NCBI GenBank assembly: GCA_017794945.1
Contig: CP051239.1
Coordinates: 62,001 to 126,000 of the forward strand
Reading direction: 5' to 3'
From: Alcanivorax sp.
GTDB lineage: Bacteria; Pseudomonadota; Gammaproteobacteria; Pseudomonadales; Alcanivoracaceae
Length of the DNA: 64,000 nt
The position numbers and the translations under genes were made by a program. The notes beneath the pieces are model-generated. The model ran no database searches. It was not told where the DNA came from and saw only the letters and a list, made by a program, of their open reading frames with translations. Below are positions 49,713 through 59,359 of the stretch, piece after piece. Each line of letters starts with the position of its first letter. The first letter of the stretch is position 1.

Positions 49713-50299
49713 GCTTCGCCGACCACCCGATCGACGATCAGATCCGCCAGGTCCTCCACGGACAGCCGGCGGTTGGTGCTGAACCAGTTGGGGGTCCAGC
49801 CGATCATGCCGGTGAGCAGCCGCCGCATGATAAAGGGGTCGGCGTGGAAGGCCCCGGCCTTGTGCAGGCGTGCCAGCACGTCCAGCCAGATCTGCTCGTA
49901 GATCTCGCGCAGCGCCAGGGCTTCCTGCTGCCTGGCTTCACCGAGGCAGCGCCATTCCGCCACCATCACCACCATCGCCTCGCGGGTGTCGCCCACGGTG
50001 GCGGTGAGCTCGGCGCGCACCAGGTTGCGCAACTGCTCCAGCGGCGTCGTCCCCTCGGCCACCGCCTGACGCAAGCGCTCGGTATTAAAGCGGATCACCT
50101 CCTCCATCACCGCGAACAGGATGTCCTCCTTGCTCTTGAAGTGGTGGAAGATCGAACCGCTCTGAATGCCCACCGCCGCGGCGATGTCACGCACCGTGGT
50201 CCGGTCGAACCCCTTGTCCCGGAACAGATGGGCGGCGGCGCTCAGCAGCCGGCCCCGGGGCGAATTGTCGATGCCGTGAATGGCGGGTGTGTCGGGCAT
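49709..50299 (-). CDS. atuR: TetR-family regulator, AtuR-like
   Basis: A 196-residue TetR repressor with N-terminal HTH (RLLSAAAHLFRDKGFDRTTV, IAAAVGIQSGSIFHHFKSKE) and a helical ligand domain (WTPNWFSTNRRLSVEDLADL). Divergent from atuA, with a perfect palindrome between them, matching the atuR-atuA arrangement of Pseudomonas, where AtuR represses terpene utilisation. Start ATG 50299 follows GAGGAG. The symbol rests on position and likeness; ligand unproven. Confidence 0.78.
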   Translation of the reverse strand: MPDTPAIHGIDNSPRGRLLSAAAHLFRDKGFDRTTVRDIAAAVGIQSGSIFHHFKSKEDILFAVMEEVIRFNTERLRQAVAEGTTPLEQLRNLVRAELTATVGDTREAMVVMVAEWRCLGEARQQEALALREIYEQIWLDVLARLHKAGAFHADPFIMRRLLTGMIGWTPNWFSTNRRLSVEDLADLIVDRVVGEA

Positions 50300-50356
50300 G
50301 ATGGTGGCTCCTCCTCGGGGCGCATTTAATCGCTGCAAGCGGCAAGCTGCAAGCTG

Positions 50357-50451
50357 GTAGGTCGGGTTAGCGCAGCGTAACCCGACATCCGGCCTTGGTG
50401 GTGGATCCACCCGTTTTTTTGTCGGGTTTCGCGTTGCTCAACCCGACCTAC
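50357..50451. repeat. REP-like inverted pair
   Basis: Palindromes at 50357-50386 (beginning GTAG) and 50421-50451 (ending CTAC), facing apart, inside the atuR-atuA intergenic region. The atuR transcript would have to start within or beyond this pair. Confidence 0.87.
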
Positions 50452-50461
50452 CTCTTGCCAA

Positions 50462-50479
50462 ACCAAGCGCTTGCTTGGT
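50462..50479. promoter_or_regulatory. Putative AtuR operator
   Basis: A perfect 7-4-7 inverted repeat ACCAAGC-GCTT-GCTTGGT, 45 bp upstream of atuA and between the divergent genes. TetR repressors of acyl-CoA pathways commonly bind such CAAGCGCTTG-type palindromes, and Pseudomonas AtuR binds inverted repeats in the equivalent region. Confidence 0.75.
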
Positions 50480-50523
50480 AGTTTACGAGACCATTCGGAA
50501 AACAGCAATTCGGGGCAAGACTT

Positions 50524-52311
50524 ATGGCTGGACCTGTTCGCATCGGCTGCGCCGCGGGCTTCTGGGGCGACACCAACAGCGCCGCCTTCCAACTGGTCCG
50601 CCAGGGCGAGATCGACTACCTGGTGTTCGACTACCTGGCGGAGGTGACCCTGTCGATCATGGCGGGGGCGCGCATGAAGGACCCCAGCGCCGGGTACGCC
50701 CACGACTTCGTCACCCAGGTGATGGCGCCACTGGCCCGCGAAATCAAAGAAAAGAACATCAAGGTGATCAGCAACGCCGGCGGCGTGAACCCGCGCGCCT
50801 GCCGAGAGGCCCTTCAGAAGGTGTTCGCGGAGGCCGGGGTGGAAATGAACATTGCCCTGGTGGAGGGTGACGACCTGAACAGCCGCCGCGACCGGTTCAG
50901 CGACTGCAAGGAACTGGACACCGGCGCCGATCTGCCGCCCATCACCGTGACCATGAACGCCTACCTGGGCGCCCTGCCGATCCAGGCGGCGCTGGACGCC
51001 GGCGCCGACCTGGTGCTGACCGGCCGCATCGCCGATTCGGCGCTGGTGCTGGGCCCGCTGATGCACGAATTCAACTGGGCCGACGACGATTACGACAAGC
51101 TCGCCCAGGGCTCCCTGGCCGGCCATGTGATCGAGTGCGGCGCCCAGTGCACCGGCGGCAACTTCACCGACTGGCGCGAGGTGCCGGACTTTCACAACAT
51201 GGGCTTCCCGATCGCCGAATGCCACGAAGACGGCACCTTCGTGGTCACCAAACCGCCCGGCACCGGCGGCCTGGTGACCCCGGCCACGGTGGGCGAACAG
51301 GTGCTCTACGAAATCGGCGACCCGCGCGCCTATATTCTCCCCGACGTGGTGTGCGACTTCACCGGCGTCAGCCTGGCCCAGGACGGCGAGCACCGGGTAC
51401 GGGTGAGCGGTGCCAAAGGGCTGCCGCCCACCGACACCTATAAAGTATCCGCCACCTACCCGGACGGCCAGCGCATCACCGCCTCCTTCCTGATGGGCGG
51501 CCGCGAAGCGCCGGCCAAGGGCCGCGCGGTGGCGGCGGCGATCCTGAAAAAGACCGACGGCCTGCTCAAACAGCTGGGCATGGCGCCGATGCGCGACACC
51601 AGCGTGGAAATCCTCGGCAGCGAGACCACCTACGGCGCCCAGGCACGCCGCGAGGACAGCCGCGAAGTGGTGGTGAAGATCGCCGCTCTGCACGACGACC
51701 GCAAGGCGCTGGGCCTGTTCGCCCGGGAAATCGCCCAGGCGGCCACCGGCATGGCGCCGGGCCTGTCCGGGCTGGTCGGCGGCCGGCCCAAGCCGATGCC
51801 GCGCATCCGCCTGTTCTCCACCCTGGTGCCCAAGGTGGACGTCACCGCCACCGTGGACCTGGACGGCACCCCCACGGAAGTGGGCGTTCCAGTGGGCACG
51901 CCGCTGGACATGGCCGCCCTGCCGGACACCAACGGCCAGGACACCGCCACCGGCGACGCCAGCGTGCCGCTGGTGAAGCTGGCCTGGGCGCGCTCCGGCG
52001 ACAAGGGCGACCACGCCAACATCGGCGTGATGGCGCGCAAACCGGAGTACCTGCCCTACCTGCGCGCCGCGCTCACCGACACCGCCGTGGCGGATCACAT
52101 GAAACACGTGCTCGACCCGGAACGGGGCAGCGTCAGCCATTGGGAGCTGCCGGGCTTCAACGCCTTCAACTTTCTGCTGCGCCACGCCCTGGGTGGCGGC
52201 GGCATCGCCAGCCTGCGCATCGATCCGCAGGGCAAGGCGTTCGCCCAACAGCTTCTGGATATGCCGATCCCGGTGAGCGCCGAGATCGCTAACGAGGTAA
52301 GCGCCCCTTAG
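50524..52311 (+). CDS. atuA: Acyclic terpene utilisation protein AtuA (DUF1446)
   Basis: A 595-residue protein beginning [20 protein letters not shown], with [38 protein letters not shown] and a C-terminal AtuA/DUF1446 plus small AtuA-like ferredoxin-like domain ([20 protein letters not shown]). AtuA is required for growth on citronellol and geraniol in Pseudomonas, but its exact reaction is not established. First gene of the operon, behind the AtuR operator. Confidence 0.92.
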   Translation: MAGPVRIGCAAGFWGDTNSAAFQLVRQGEIDYLVFDYLAEVTLSIMAGARMKDPSAGYAHDFVTQVMAPLAREIKEKNIKVISNAGGVNPRACREALQKVFAEAGVEMNIALVEGDDLNSRRDRFSDCKELDTGADLPPITVTMNAYLGALPIQAALDAGADLVLTGRIADSALVLGPLMHEFNWADDDYDKLAQGSLAGHVIECGAQCTGGNFTDWREVPDFHNMGFPIAECHEDGTFVVTKPPGTGGLVTPATVGEQVLYEIGDPRAYILPDVVCDFTGVSLAQDGEHRVRVSGAKGLPPTDTYKVSATYPDGQRITASFLMGGREAPAKGRAVAAAILKKTDGLLKQLGMAPMRDTSVEILGSETTYGAQARREDSREVVVKIAALHDDRKALGLFAREIAQAATGMAPGLSGLVGGRPKPMPRIRLFSTLVPKVDVTATVDLDGTPTEVGVPVGTPLDMAALPDTNGQDTATGDASVPLVKLAWARSGDKGDHANIGVMARKPEYLPYLRAALTDTAVADHMKHVLDPERGSVSHWELPGFNAFNFLLRHALGGGGIASLRIDPQGKAFAQQLLDMPIPVSAEIANEVSAP

Positions 52312-52351
52312 GCGCCAAAAACGTAACCGAATTGCATTGAGGATAATTTGA

Positions 52352-53227
52352 ATGCCGTACCGTTCCGTATTCCGCGACGACCTGTTCGCCGGTAAGACCC
52401 TCATCGTCACCGGCGGCGGTTCCGGCATCGGCCGCTGCACCGCTCACGAGCTGGCGGCGCTGGGCGCCCGGGTGGTGCTGCTGGGCCGCAAGGAAGACAA
52501 GCTCAAGGCGGTGGCCGAGGAGATTCGCGAGGACACCGGCCAGGAGGCGCTGGTGTTCACCTGCGATATCCGCGACGAGGACAAAGTCCGCGACACCGTG
52601 GCGGCGATCTACAAGCAGGTGCACCAGGTGGACGGCTTGGTCAACAACGCCGGCGGCCAGTTCCCCTCGCCGGTGGCCATGATCAGCCAGAAAGGCTGGG
52701 AGACGGTGATCCGCACCAACCTGACCGGCGGCTTTCTGATGGCCCGGGAAGTGTTCATGCAGGGCATGAACAAAACCGGCGGCAGCATCGTCAACATCGT
52801 CGCCGACATGTGGGGTGGCATGCCCGGCATGGGCCACTCCGGCGCCGCCCGCGCCGGCATGGACAACTTCACCAAAACCGCCGCCCTGGAATGGGCCTGC
52901 GCCGGCGTGCGCGTGAACGCCGTGGCGCCGGGCTGGATCGCCTCCTCCGGCATGGACACCTACCCGGAAGGCATGCAGCAAACCATCAAAACGCTGCGCG
53001 GCGCGGTGCCGCTGAAACGGCTCGGCCTGGAAGCGGAAGTGTCCTCAGCGATCACCTTCCTGCTCAGTGACGGCGCCGCCTTTATCAGCGGCGACACCTG
53101 GCGCATTGATGGCGCCGCCAGCCAAGGCAACGTGGCCATGTTCCCGCTGCCCGACCATAAAAATTCCAAACCCTACGACGGCTTCCACCGCGCCGTGACG
53201 CCCAACGTGCTCAAGGATCTGGATTAA
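52352..53227 (+). CDS. atuB: Short-chain dehydrogenase, AtuB-like
   Basis: A 291-residue SDR: cofactor motif TLIVTGGGSGIGRCTAHELA, NNAG at LVNNAGGQFPSP, a serine-tyrosine-lysine region that is altered (GMGHSGAARAGMDNFTKTAA, with no YxxxK tyrosine), and PGWIAS. The lack of the catalytic tyrosine is also seen in 2,4-dienoyl-CoA reductase-like SDRs, so it may act on acyl-CoA. TGAGGA precedes the ATG. Its stop overlaps the atuC start (TAATG). Confidence 0.88.
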   Translation: MPYRSVFRDDLFAGKTLIVTGGGSGIGRCTAHELAALGARVVLLGRKEDKLKAVAEEIREDTGQEALVFTCDIRDEDKVRDTVAAIYKQVHQVDGLVNNAGGQFPSPVAMISQKGWETVIRTNLTGGFLMAREVFMQGMNKTGGSIVNIVADMWGGMPGMGHSGAARAGMDNFTKTAALEWACAGVRVNAVAPGWIASSGMDTYPEGMQQTIKTLRGAVPLKRLGLEAEVSSAITFLLSDGAAFISGDTWRIDGAASQGNVAMFPLPDHKNSKPYDGFHRAVTPNVLKDLD

Positions 53228-54837
53228 TGCCTGTACTTGAATCCGCCCTCGACCCGAACAGCGAGGAATACCGGCAGAACCGCGACGCCCTGCTGCAGGC
53301 GGTGGAGGAATTCCGCGCCATCGAACAGCAGGTGCGCGACACCGCCGAAGGCAAACGGGAAAAATTCGAAAAGCGTGGCCAGTTGCTGCCCCACGAGCGG
53401 GTGGCGCGGCTGCTCGACCCGGGCTCGCCGTATCTGAGCCTGATGAACCTGGCCGGCTACAAGATGCACGACGACAAGGACGGCACCGAAGCCGGCGGCG
53501 GCACCATCGCCGGCATCGGCTATGTGTGCGGCGTGCGCTGCCTGGTCACCGCCTCCAACTCCGCCATCAAAGGCGGCACGGTGACGCCCTCGGGGCTGTA
53601 TAAAACCCTGCGCCTGCAACGCATCGCCCAGGAGAACCGCCTGCCCATGGTGAGCCTGGTGGAATCCGGCGGCGCCAATCTGAACTACGCCGCCGACGTC
53701 TTCGTGGAAGGCGCCCGCACCTTCGCCAACCAGGCGCGTCTGTCCGCCGCCGGCATCCCGCAGATCACCGTGGTGCACGGCAACGCCACCGCCGGCGGGG
53801 CCTACCAGCCCGGGCTCTCGGACTATGTGGTACTGGTGCGCAACCGGGCCAAGATGTTCCTGGCCGGCCCGCCGCTGCTGAAAGCGGCCACCGGTGAAAT
53901 CGCCACGGACGAGGAACTGGGCGGCGCGGAAATGCACACCGGCGTGGCCGGCACCGCCGAGTACCTGGCCGAGAACGACGCCGACGGCATCCGCCATGCC
54001 CGCGACATCATGAGTAAACTGGGCCTGCGCGACCGGCCCACCGAAGCCCGCGACTGGCGGGAACCGCTCTACCCGCCGGAGCAGTTGCTCGGCGTGGTGC
54101 CGGCGGACAGCAAGAAACCCTATGACGTGCGCGAAATCATCGCCCGGCTGGCCGACGGCTCCGACTTCCTGGATTTCAAGAACGATTGGGACAGCGCCAC
54201 CCTGTGCGGCTGGATCGACATCGAAGGCCAGCCGGTGGGCGTGATCGGCAACAACGGCCCGATCACCCCGCGCGGCGCCGCCAAGGCGGCCCAGTTCATC
54301 CAGCTGTGCGACCAGACCCGCCGGCCTTTACTGTTTCTCCACAACACCACCGGTTTCATGGTCGGCACCGACCCGGAGCAGAACGGCGTCATCAAGCACG
54401 GCGCGAAAATGATCCAGGCGGTGGCCAACGCCCGGGTACCGAAAATTTCCATTCTCGTGGGCGGCTCCTACGGCGCCGGCAACTACGCCATGTGCGGCCG
54501 GGGCCTGGACCCGCGCTTCATCTTCGCCTGGCCCAACGCCAAGGTGGCGGTGATGGGCGGTCAGCAGGCCGGCACCGTGCTGCGCATCGTCGCCGAAGCC
54601 AAACAGCGCGCCAACGGCCTGGAACCGGACGAAAAGGTGCTCGACATGCTGCAACAAAGCACGGCCCAGAAACTGGACGCGCAATCCACCGCGCTCTACG
54701 GCACCGCCCGCCTCTGGGACGACGGCATCATCGACCCCCGCGACACCCGCAAAGTGCTGGCCTACGTGCTCGACATCTGCCGGCAAGCGGAAGAACGGGA
54801 GCTGAACGCCAATACCTTTGGCGTGGCACGACTGTAG
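53227..54837 (+). CDS. atuC: Geranyl-CoA carboxylase beta subunit (AtuC-like)
   Basis: A 536-residue carboxyltransferase. Typical oxyanion and binding stretches: GGGTIAGIGYVCGVRCLVTA, VSLVESGGANLNYAADVF, GNATAGGAYQPGLSDYVV and VGGSYGAGNYAMCGRG. With the biotin-carrying AtuF it carboxylates cis-geranyl-CoA to isohexenylglutaconyl-CoA precursor. LiuB (methylcrotonyl-CoA carboxylase) is homologous; neighbours AtuA/B favour AtuC. Confidence 0.88.
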   Translation: MPVLESALDPNSEEYRQNRDALLQAVEEFRAIEQQVRDTAEGKREKFEKRGQLLPHERVARLLDPGSPYLSLMNLAGYKMHDDKDGTEAGGGTIAGIGYVCGVRCLVTASNSAIKGGTVTPSGLYKTLRLQRIAQENRLPMVSLVESGGANLNYAADVFVEGARTFANQARLSAAGIPQITVVHGNATAGGAYQPGLSDYVVLVRNRAKMFLAGPPLLKAATGEIATDEELGGAEMHTGVAGTAEYLAENDADGIRHARDIMSKLGLRDRPTEARDWREPLYPPEQLLGVVPADSKKPYDVREIIARLADGSDFLDFKNDWDSATLCGWIDIEGQPVGVIGNNGPITPRGAAKAAQFIQLCDQTRRPLLFLHNTTGFMVGTDPEQNGVIKHGAKMIQAVANARVPKISILVGGSYGAGNYAMCGRGLDPRFIFAWPNAKVAVMGGQQAGTVLRIVAEAKQRANGLEPDEKVLDMLQQSTAQKLDAQSTALYGTARLWDDGIIDPRDTRKVLAYVLDICRQAEERELNANTFGVARL

Positions 54838-54839
54838 AG

Positions 54840-54966
54840 AGCAGTTAAAAGTGAATAGTGAACAGTTAATAGCGAAAACACCGTTGCAGAAAGGCTCGGT
54901 GCGGACGGCGAAGGCCGGACCGCACCCTGTTTCGCTCTTCACTGTTAACTATTAACTGTTAACTAA
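54840..54966. repeat. GTTAA-type inverted repeat between atuC and atuD
   Basis: Left side AGTGAATAGTGAACAGTTAA followed by TAGCGAAA; right side TTTCGCTCTTCACTG and TTAACTATTAACTGTTAAC. The arms are complementary and enclose a GC-rich loop. A partial copy overlaps the atuD stop at 56196-56228. These AT-rich simple units stand out from the GC-rich operon. Confidence 0.75.
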
Positions 54967-55040
54967 AACCACCAGTTTTTTTGGTTACCACCGACATCCC
55001 AGCGCTCAACAAAACGAGCCAACAAACACAGGACACGACC

Positions 55041-56204
55041 ATGTTGTTTACTCAGGAACATGAAGAGCTGCGCCGCACGGTGCGTAATTTTATCGAGAAG
55101 GAAGTGAACCCGTTCGTGCCGGAGTGGGAAGCCGCGGGCCGGTTCCCGATCCATGACGTGTTCAAGAAAATGGGCGACCTGGGCCTGCTCGGGGTCACCA
55201 AGCCGGAAGAATACGGCGGCATGGGGCTGGACTATTCCTACGGCCTGATCGTCGCCGAGGAAATCGGCGGCGCCCACTGCGGCGGCGTGCCGCTGTCCAT
55301 CGGCGTGCAAACCGACATGGCCACGCCCGCTCTGGCACGGTTCGGCTCCGACGAGCTCAAGCGGGACTACCTGGCGCCGGCCATTGCCGGCGACATGGTC
55401 GCCTCCATCGCCGTGTCCGAGCCCCACGCCGGCTCCGACGTGGCCAACATCAAGACCAACGCCAAGAAAGACGGCGACGACTATGTGATCAACGGCACCA
55501 AGATGTGGATCACCAACTCGCCCAGCGCCGACTTCTTCTGCCTGCTGGCCAACACCTCCGACGACAAGCCCCACGTCAACAAATCGCTGATCGTGGTGCC
55601 CAAGGACGCCGGCGGCATCACCGTGGACAAGCCGCTCAACAAGCTGGGCATGCGCAGCTCGGAAACCGCCCAGGTGTTCTTCGACGACGTGCGCGTGCCC
55701 CAGCGCAATCTGATCGGCCAGGAAGGCATGGGCTTCATGATGCAGATGATGCAGTTCCAGGAAGAGCGTCTGTGGGGCGCCGCCAACGCCATCAAGGGCT
55801 GCGAGAACCTGATCGCCCAGACCATCGAGTACGCCCGCGAGCGTCAGGTGTTCGGCATGTCGCTGCTGGACAACCAGTCCGTGCATTTCAAGCTGGCGGA
55901 GCTGCAGACCGAAGTGGAAATGCTGCGCGCACTGGTGTGGCAGGCGTGCGAAACCTACGTCAACGGCGGCGACGTGCTGCGTCTGGCGTCCATGGCTAAG
56001 CTCAAGGCCGGCCGCCTGTCCCGGGAAGTGGCTGACGGCTGCATGCAGTACTGGGGCGGCAACGGCTTTATGTGGGACAACCCGGCCAGCCAGCTTTACC
56101 GCGACGGCCGCCTGGGCTCCATCGGCGGCGGCGCCGACGAAGTCATGCTGGGGATTATCTGCAAGACCATGGGCATGCTGCCGGGCAAAAAGAAAAACAG
56201 TTAA
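55041..56204 (+). CDS. atuD: Acyl-CoA dehydrogenase, AtuD-like (citronellyl-CoA)
   Basis: A 387-residue flavoprotein with typical features: YGLIVAEEIGGAHCGGVPLS, SIAVSEPHAGSDVANIKT, MWITNSPSADFFCLLA, YARERQVFG and QYWGGNGFMWDNPASQLYRD. In the atu pathway AtuD oxidises citronellyl-CoA to geranyl-CoA. The start MLFTQEHEELRRTVRNF at 55041 follows AGGA. The last residues and stop codon lie in a GTTAA-type repeat. Confidence 0.88.
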   Translation: MLFTQEHEELRRTVRNFIEKEVNPFVPEWEAAGRFPIHDVFKKMGDLGLLGVTKPEEYGGMGLDYSYGLIVAEEIGGAHCGGVPLSIGVQTDMATPALARFGSDELKRDYLAPAIAGDMVASIAVSEPHAGSDVANIKTNAKKDGDDYVINGTKMWITNSPSADFFCLLANTSDDKPHVNKSLIVVPKDAGGITVDKPLNKLGMRSSETAQVFFDDVRVPQRNLIGQEGMGFMMQMMQFQEERLWGAANAIKGCENLIAQTIEYARERQVFGMSLLDNQSVHFKLAELQTEVEMLRALVWQACETYVNGGDVLRLASMAKLKAGRLSREVADGCMQYWGGNGFMWDNPASQLYRDGRLGSIGGGADEVMLGIICKTMGMLPGKKKNS

Positions 56205-56239
56205 TAGTGAACAGTTAACAGTGAATAGCGGGATGGATC

Positions 56240-57064
56240 ATGACTTTACCTGAGACGACGGCGCTGACGCTTTCCCGTGAAAGCGGCGTTTTGCACATCA
56301 CGCTGAATCGGCCGGAGGCGCGTAACGCCATGAGCCTGGCCATGGTGAACGAGCTGATGGACGTGTTCGACTGGCTGGAAAACGACACCGCCGGCGCCGA
56401 GGTGCGGGCGCTGGTACTGCGCGGCGCCGACGGCCATTTCTGCGCCGGCGGCGACATCAAGGACATGGCCGGCGCCCGGCAGCAGGCCGCCGAAGGCGAC
56501 CCGGAAGCGTTCCTGCGCCTGAACCGCCGCTTCGGTGAGATGATCAGCACCGCCAACCGGCTGCCCCAGGTGCTGATCACCGTGCTGGAAGGCGCGGTGA
56601 TGGGCGGCGGCTTCGGTCTGGCCTGCGTCAGCGACGTGGCGATCGCCGCCGGCGACGCCAAGTTCGGGCTGCCGGAAACCGGCCTCGGCGTCATCCCGGC
56701 GCAGATCGCGCCGTTCGTGGTGCAGCGCATCGGCCTGACCCGGGCCCGCCGCATCGCCCTCACCGGCCAGCGCTTCGACGGCCACCACGCGCTCACGCTG
56801 GGCGTGGTCCACGAGGTGGCGGACTCGCCGGCGGAGCTGGGGAAGAAACTCGACGAGGTCCTCGAGCAGGTACGTCGCTGCGCCCCCAACGCCAGCCGCG
56901 CCACCAAACAACTGGTGCTGGATGTGGGCCATGTGCCCATGGACCAGCTGCTCGACCGTGCGGCCGGCGAATTCGCCAACGCCGTGGCCAGCGAAGAAGG
57001 CCAGGAGGGCACCCTGGCCTTTGTGCAAAAAAGGCTGCCCTCCTGGGCCGCCAACGATAATTAG
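56240..57064 (+). CDS. atuE: Enoyl-CoA hydratase, AtuE-like
   Basis: A 274-residue crotonase-fold enzyme: ITLNRPEARNAMSLAMVNEL, oxyanion loop HFCAGGDIKDMAGARQQ and VMGGGFGLACVSDVAIA, and FGLPETGLGVIPAQIAPFVV with the catalytic-type glutamate. In the atu pathway this hydrates isohexenylglutaconyl-CoA. Its position between atuD and atuF supports AtuE rather than a generic hydratase. Confidence 0.86.
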   Translation: MTLPETTALTLSRESGVLHITLNRPEARNAMSLAMVNELMDVFDWLENDTAGAEVRALVLRGADGHFCAGGDIKDMAGARQQAAEGDPEAFLRLNRRFGEMISTANRLPQVLITVLEGAVMGGGFGLACVSDVAIAAGDAKFGLPETGLGVIPAQIAPFVVQRIGLTRARRIALTGQRFDGHHALTLGVVHEVADSPAELGKKLDEVLEQVRRCAPNASRATKQLVLDVGHVPMDQLLDRAAGEFANAVASEEGQEGTLAFVQKRLPSWAANDN

Positions 57065-57070
57065 GTATGC

Positions 57071-57110
57071 CTGTGGGAGCGGGCCCGCTCGCACAGCGGC
57101 TCCCACAAAC
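57071..57110. repeat. GGGAGCGGGCC-type hairpin
   Basis: CTGTGGGAGCGGGCCCGCTC and AGCGGCTCCCACA form a short hairpin of the family at 28.2, 37.5 and 61.3 kb, between atuE and atuF; it may modulate downstream expression. Confidence 0.75.
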
Positions 57111-57146
57111 AAGGCCGTCGCTGGCACAAACGAATAAGGAATGGCA

Positions 57147-59105
57147 ATGAGTTTTGAGAAAGTACTGGTCGCCAACCGTGGCGAAATCGCCTGCCGCGTG
57201 CTGGAAAGCGCGCGGTCGCTGGGTTACCGCACGGTGGCGGTGTTCTCAGAAGCGGACGCCGGCGCCCGCCATGTGCAACTGGCCGACGAGGCGGTGTGCA
57301 TCGGCCCCGCCACCGCCGCCGAGTCCTACCTGAACGTGGCCGCCCTGCTGGACGCCTGCCGCCGCAGCGGCGCCGACGCGGTGCACCCGGGTTACGGCTT
57401 TCTGTCCGAGAACGCGGACTTCGCCGCCGCCTGCACGGAGGCCGGCATCACCTTTATCGGCCCGCCGGCCGAGGCGATCCGCCTGATGGGCTCCAAGCGG
57501 CTGTCCAAGATCGCCATGCAGGAGGCCGGCGTACCCTGCGTGCCCGGCTACCAGGGCGAGGACCAGAGCGACGAGACTCTTATAAAGGAAGCACGGGCCG
57601 TAGGGCTGCCGCTGATGATCAAGGCCAGCGCCGGCGGCGGTGGCCGGGGCATGCGCGTGGTCACCGAGCCGGAGCAGATCCCGGCCCAGCTGAAAAGCGC
57701 CCGCCAGGAGGCGAAAAGCAGCTTCGGCAACGACGAGCTGATCCTGGAGCGGGCGGTGATCAACCCCCGCCACGTGGAAATCCAGGTATTCGGCGATCAC
57801 CATGGCAACGTCATCCATCTGGGCGAGCGCGACTGCTCGGTGCAGCGCCGCCATCAGAAGGTGGTGGAGGAAGCGCCCTCCCCGGTGGTCGACGAAGACC
57901 TGCGCCAACGCATGGGCGAGGCGGCGGTGAACGCCGCCAAGGCCTGCGACTACGTGGGCGCCGGAACCGTGGAATTCCTGCTCGGCGCGGACGGCGAGTT
58001 CTACTTTCTGGAAATGAACACCCGCCTGCAGGTGGAGCACCCGGTGACCGAGCTGGTCACCGGCCAGGACCTGGTGGCCTGGCAGCTTAGAGTGGCCGCC
58101 GGCGAGCCCCTGCCGCTCACCCAGGAGCAGGTGCGGCTCACCGGCCACGCCATGGAGGTGCGCCTGTACGCCGAGGACCCGGCCCAGGGGTACCTGCCGC
58201 AAACCGGCCCGGTGCTGAGCTGGCGACCCGCCCAGGGCCAGGGTGTGCGCATTGACCACGGCCTGGTGGACGGCGCCGAAGTGGGCAGCCACTACGACCC
58301 GATGCTGGCCAAGATCATCGCCTTCGGCGCCAGCCGCGACGAAGCCCGCCGCCGGCTGATCCGCGCCGTGGAAGACACCGTGCTGATGGGCCTGGACGAC
58401 AACCGCCGCTTCCTGGCGGCGATTTTGCGGCATCCGGCGTTCGCCGCCGGCGACGCCACCACCGCCTTTATCGACGGCCCCTTCGCCGACGACCCGGGCC
58501 TGCGCGCCGCCGACACCCCGGACGCGCTGTGGGCGCTGGCGGCGCTGCTGCTGGCACGGGTGGGCGCCGGCGACGCCGCCGGCCGCGCCGGCTACCGCAA
58601 TTGGCACTCCAGCGGCGTGGGCGCGCAACCTCTGGTGCTGGCCCAGGGCGACCGGGAACGCACCCTCTACCTGACCCCGGACGGCATCCACGGCGGCCCG
58701 GATCTGGCCCTGGACGCGGTTTACGACGACGGCACCTTGATCGCCACCCTGGACGGCGTGCGCCGCCGCTACCACTGGCTGCACCGGGACGGTCGCGTGT
58801 GGCTGCAGGACGGCGGCCTGCGCGCCTGCTTCGAGGAACGCACCCACCGGGCCAGCGGCGGCGAGCAGGGCCCCGGCTCCGGCCAGCTGAAAGCGCCCAT
58901 GGACGGCGCCGTGATCGAAGTGAACGCGGCCGCCGGCGATACGGTAAAAAGGGGACAGACATTGGCCGTGCTGGAAGCCATGAAGATGGAACACGCCCTG
59001 AAGGCGGACTGCGACGGCACCGTGGAGACGGTCACCGTCAACGCCGGGGATCAGGTCAAGCGGCAGCAACTGCTGATCACCGTCACCCCGGTTGTCACGG
59101 AATGA
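57147..59105 (+). CDS. atuF: Geranyl-CoA carboxylase alpha subunit (AtuF-like, biotin-carrying)
   Basis: A 652-residue subunit: biotin carboxylase domain (KVLVANRGEIACRVLESARS, VHPGYGFLSENADFA, ATP-grasp KASAGGGGRGMRVV, VFGDHHGNVIHLGERDCSVQ, EMNTRLQVEHPVTE), a linker, then a C-terminal biotin domain with VLEAMKMEHALK (biotinyl-lysine about 613). ATG 57147 is preferred because AAGGA is six bases upstream; an ATG two codons earlier has no spacing. Partner of AtuC. Confidence 0.9.
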   Translation: MSFEKVLVANRGEIACRVLESARSLGYRTVAVFSEADAGARHVQLADEAVCIGPATAAESYLNVAALLDACRRSGADAVHPGYGFLSENADFAAACTEAGITFIGPPAEAIRLMGSKRLSKIAMQEAGVPCVPGYQGEDQSDETLIKEARAVGLPLMIKASAGGGGRGMRVVTEPEQIPAQLKSARQEAKSSFGNDELILERAVINPRHVEIQVFGDHHGNVIHLGERDCSVQRRHQKVVEEAPSPVVDEDLRQRMGEAAVNAAKACDYVGAGTVEFLLGADGEFYFLEMNTRLQVEHPVTELVTGQDLVAWQLRVAAGEPLPLTQEQVRLTGHAMEVRLYAEDPAQGYLPQTGPVLSWRPAQGQGVRIDHGLVDGAEVGSHYDPMLAKIIAFGASRDEARRRLIRAVEDTVLMGLDDNRRFLAAILRHPAFAAGDATTAFIDGPFADDPGLRAADTPDALWALAALLLARVGAGDAAGRAGYRNWHSSGVGAQPLVLAQGDRERTLYLTPDGIHGGPDLALDAVYDDGTLIATLDGVRRRYHWLHRDGRVWLQDGGLRACFEERTHRASGGEQGPGSGQLKAPMDGAVIEVNAAAGDTVKRGQTLAVLEAMKMEHALKADCDGTVETVTVNAGDQVKRQQLLITVTPVVTE

Positions 59106-59142
59106 CAACCGGCCGGCGTTTTCGGGTAACGGACGGGCGTGC

Positions 59143-59155
59143 CAAAGTATGTTTG
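59143..59155 (+). promoter_or_regulatory. Weak PsrA-like site upstream of acyl-CoA synthetase
   Basis: CAAAG-TAT-GTTTG, one base off a PsrA palindrome with a 3-bp spacer, about 205 bp upstream of the acyl-CoA synthetase start. This is a chance-level match unless supported by conservation. Confidence 0.25.
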
Positions 59156-59359
59156 AATAACGGCACGGCGGCGGCGCGCGACCGACCGGTCGCGCATTTT
59201 CTTGCCGGTCCAGGGGGCGAACGTTAAGGTATGGCGGCCCCTGTGGAGCGTTCCCGAGCCGCCACTGGACGCCGGAAATCACGCCATACATAGAGCAGTG
59301 CTTTATATAAACTCCCGGCACGATCCGGGCATTCCAAGAACACAGACAATGGAGATTCC

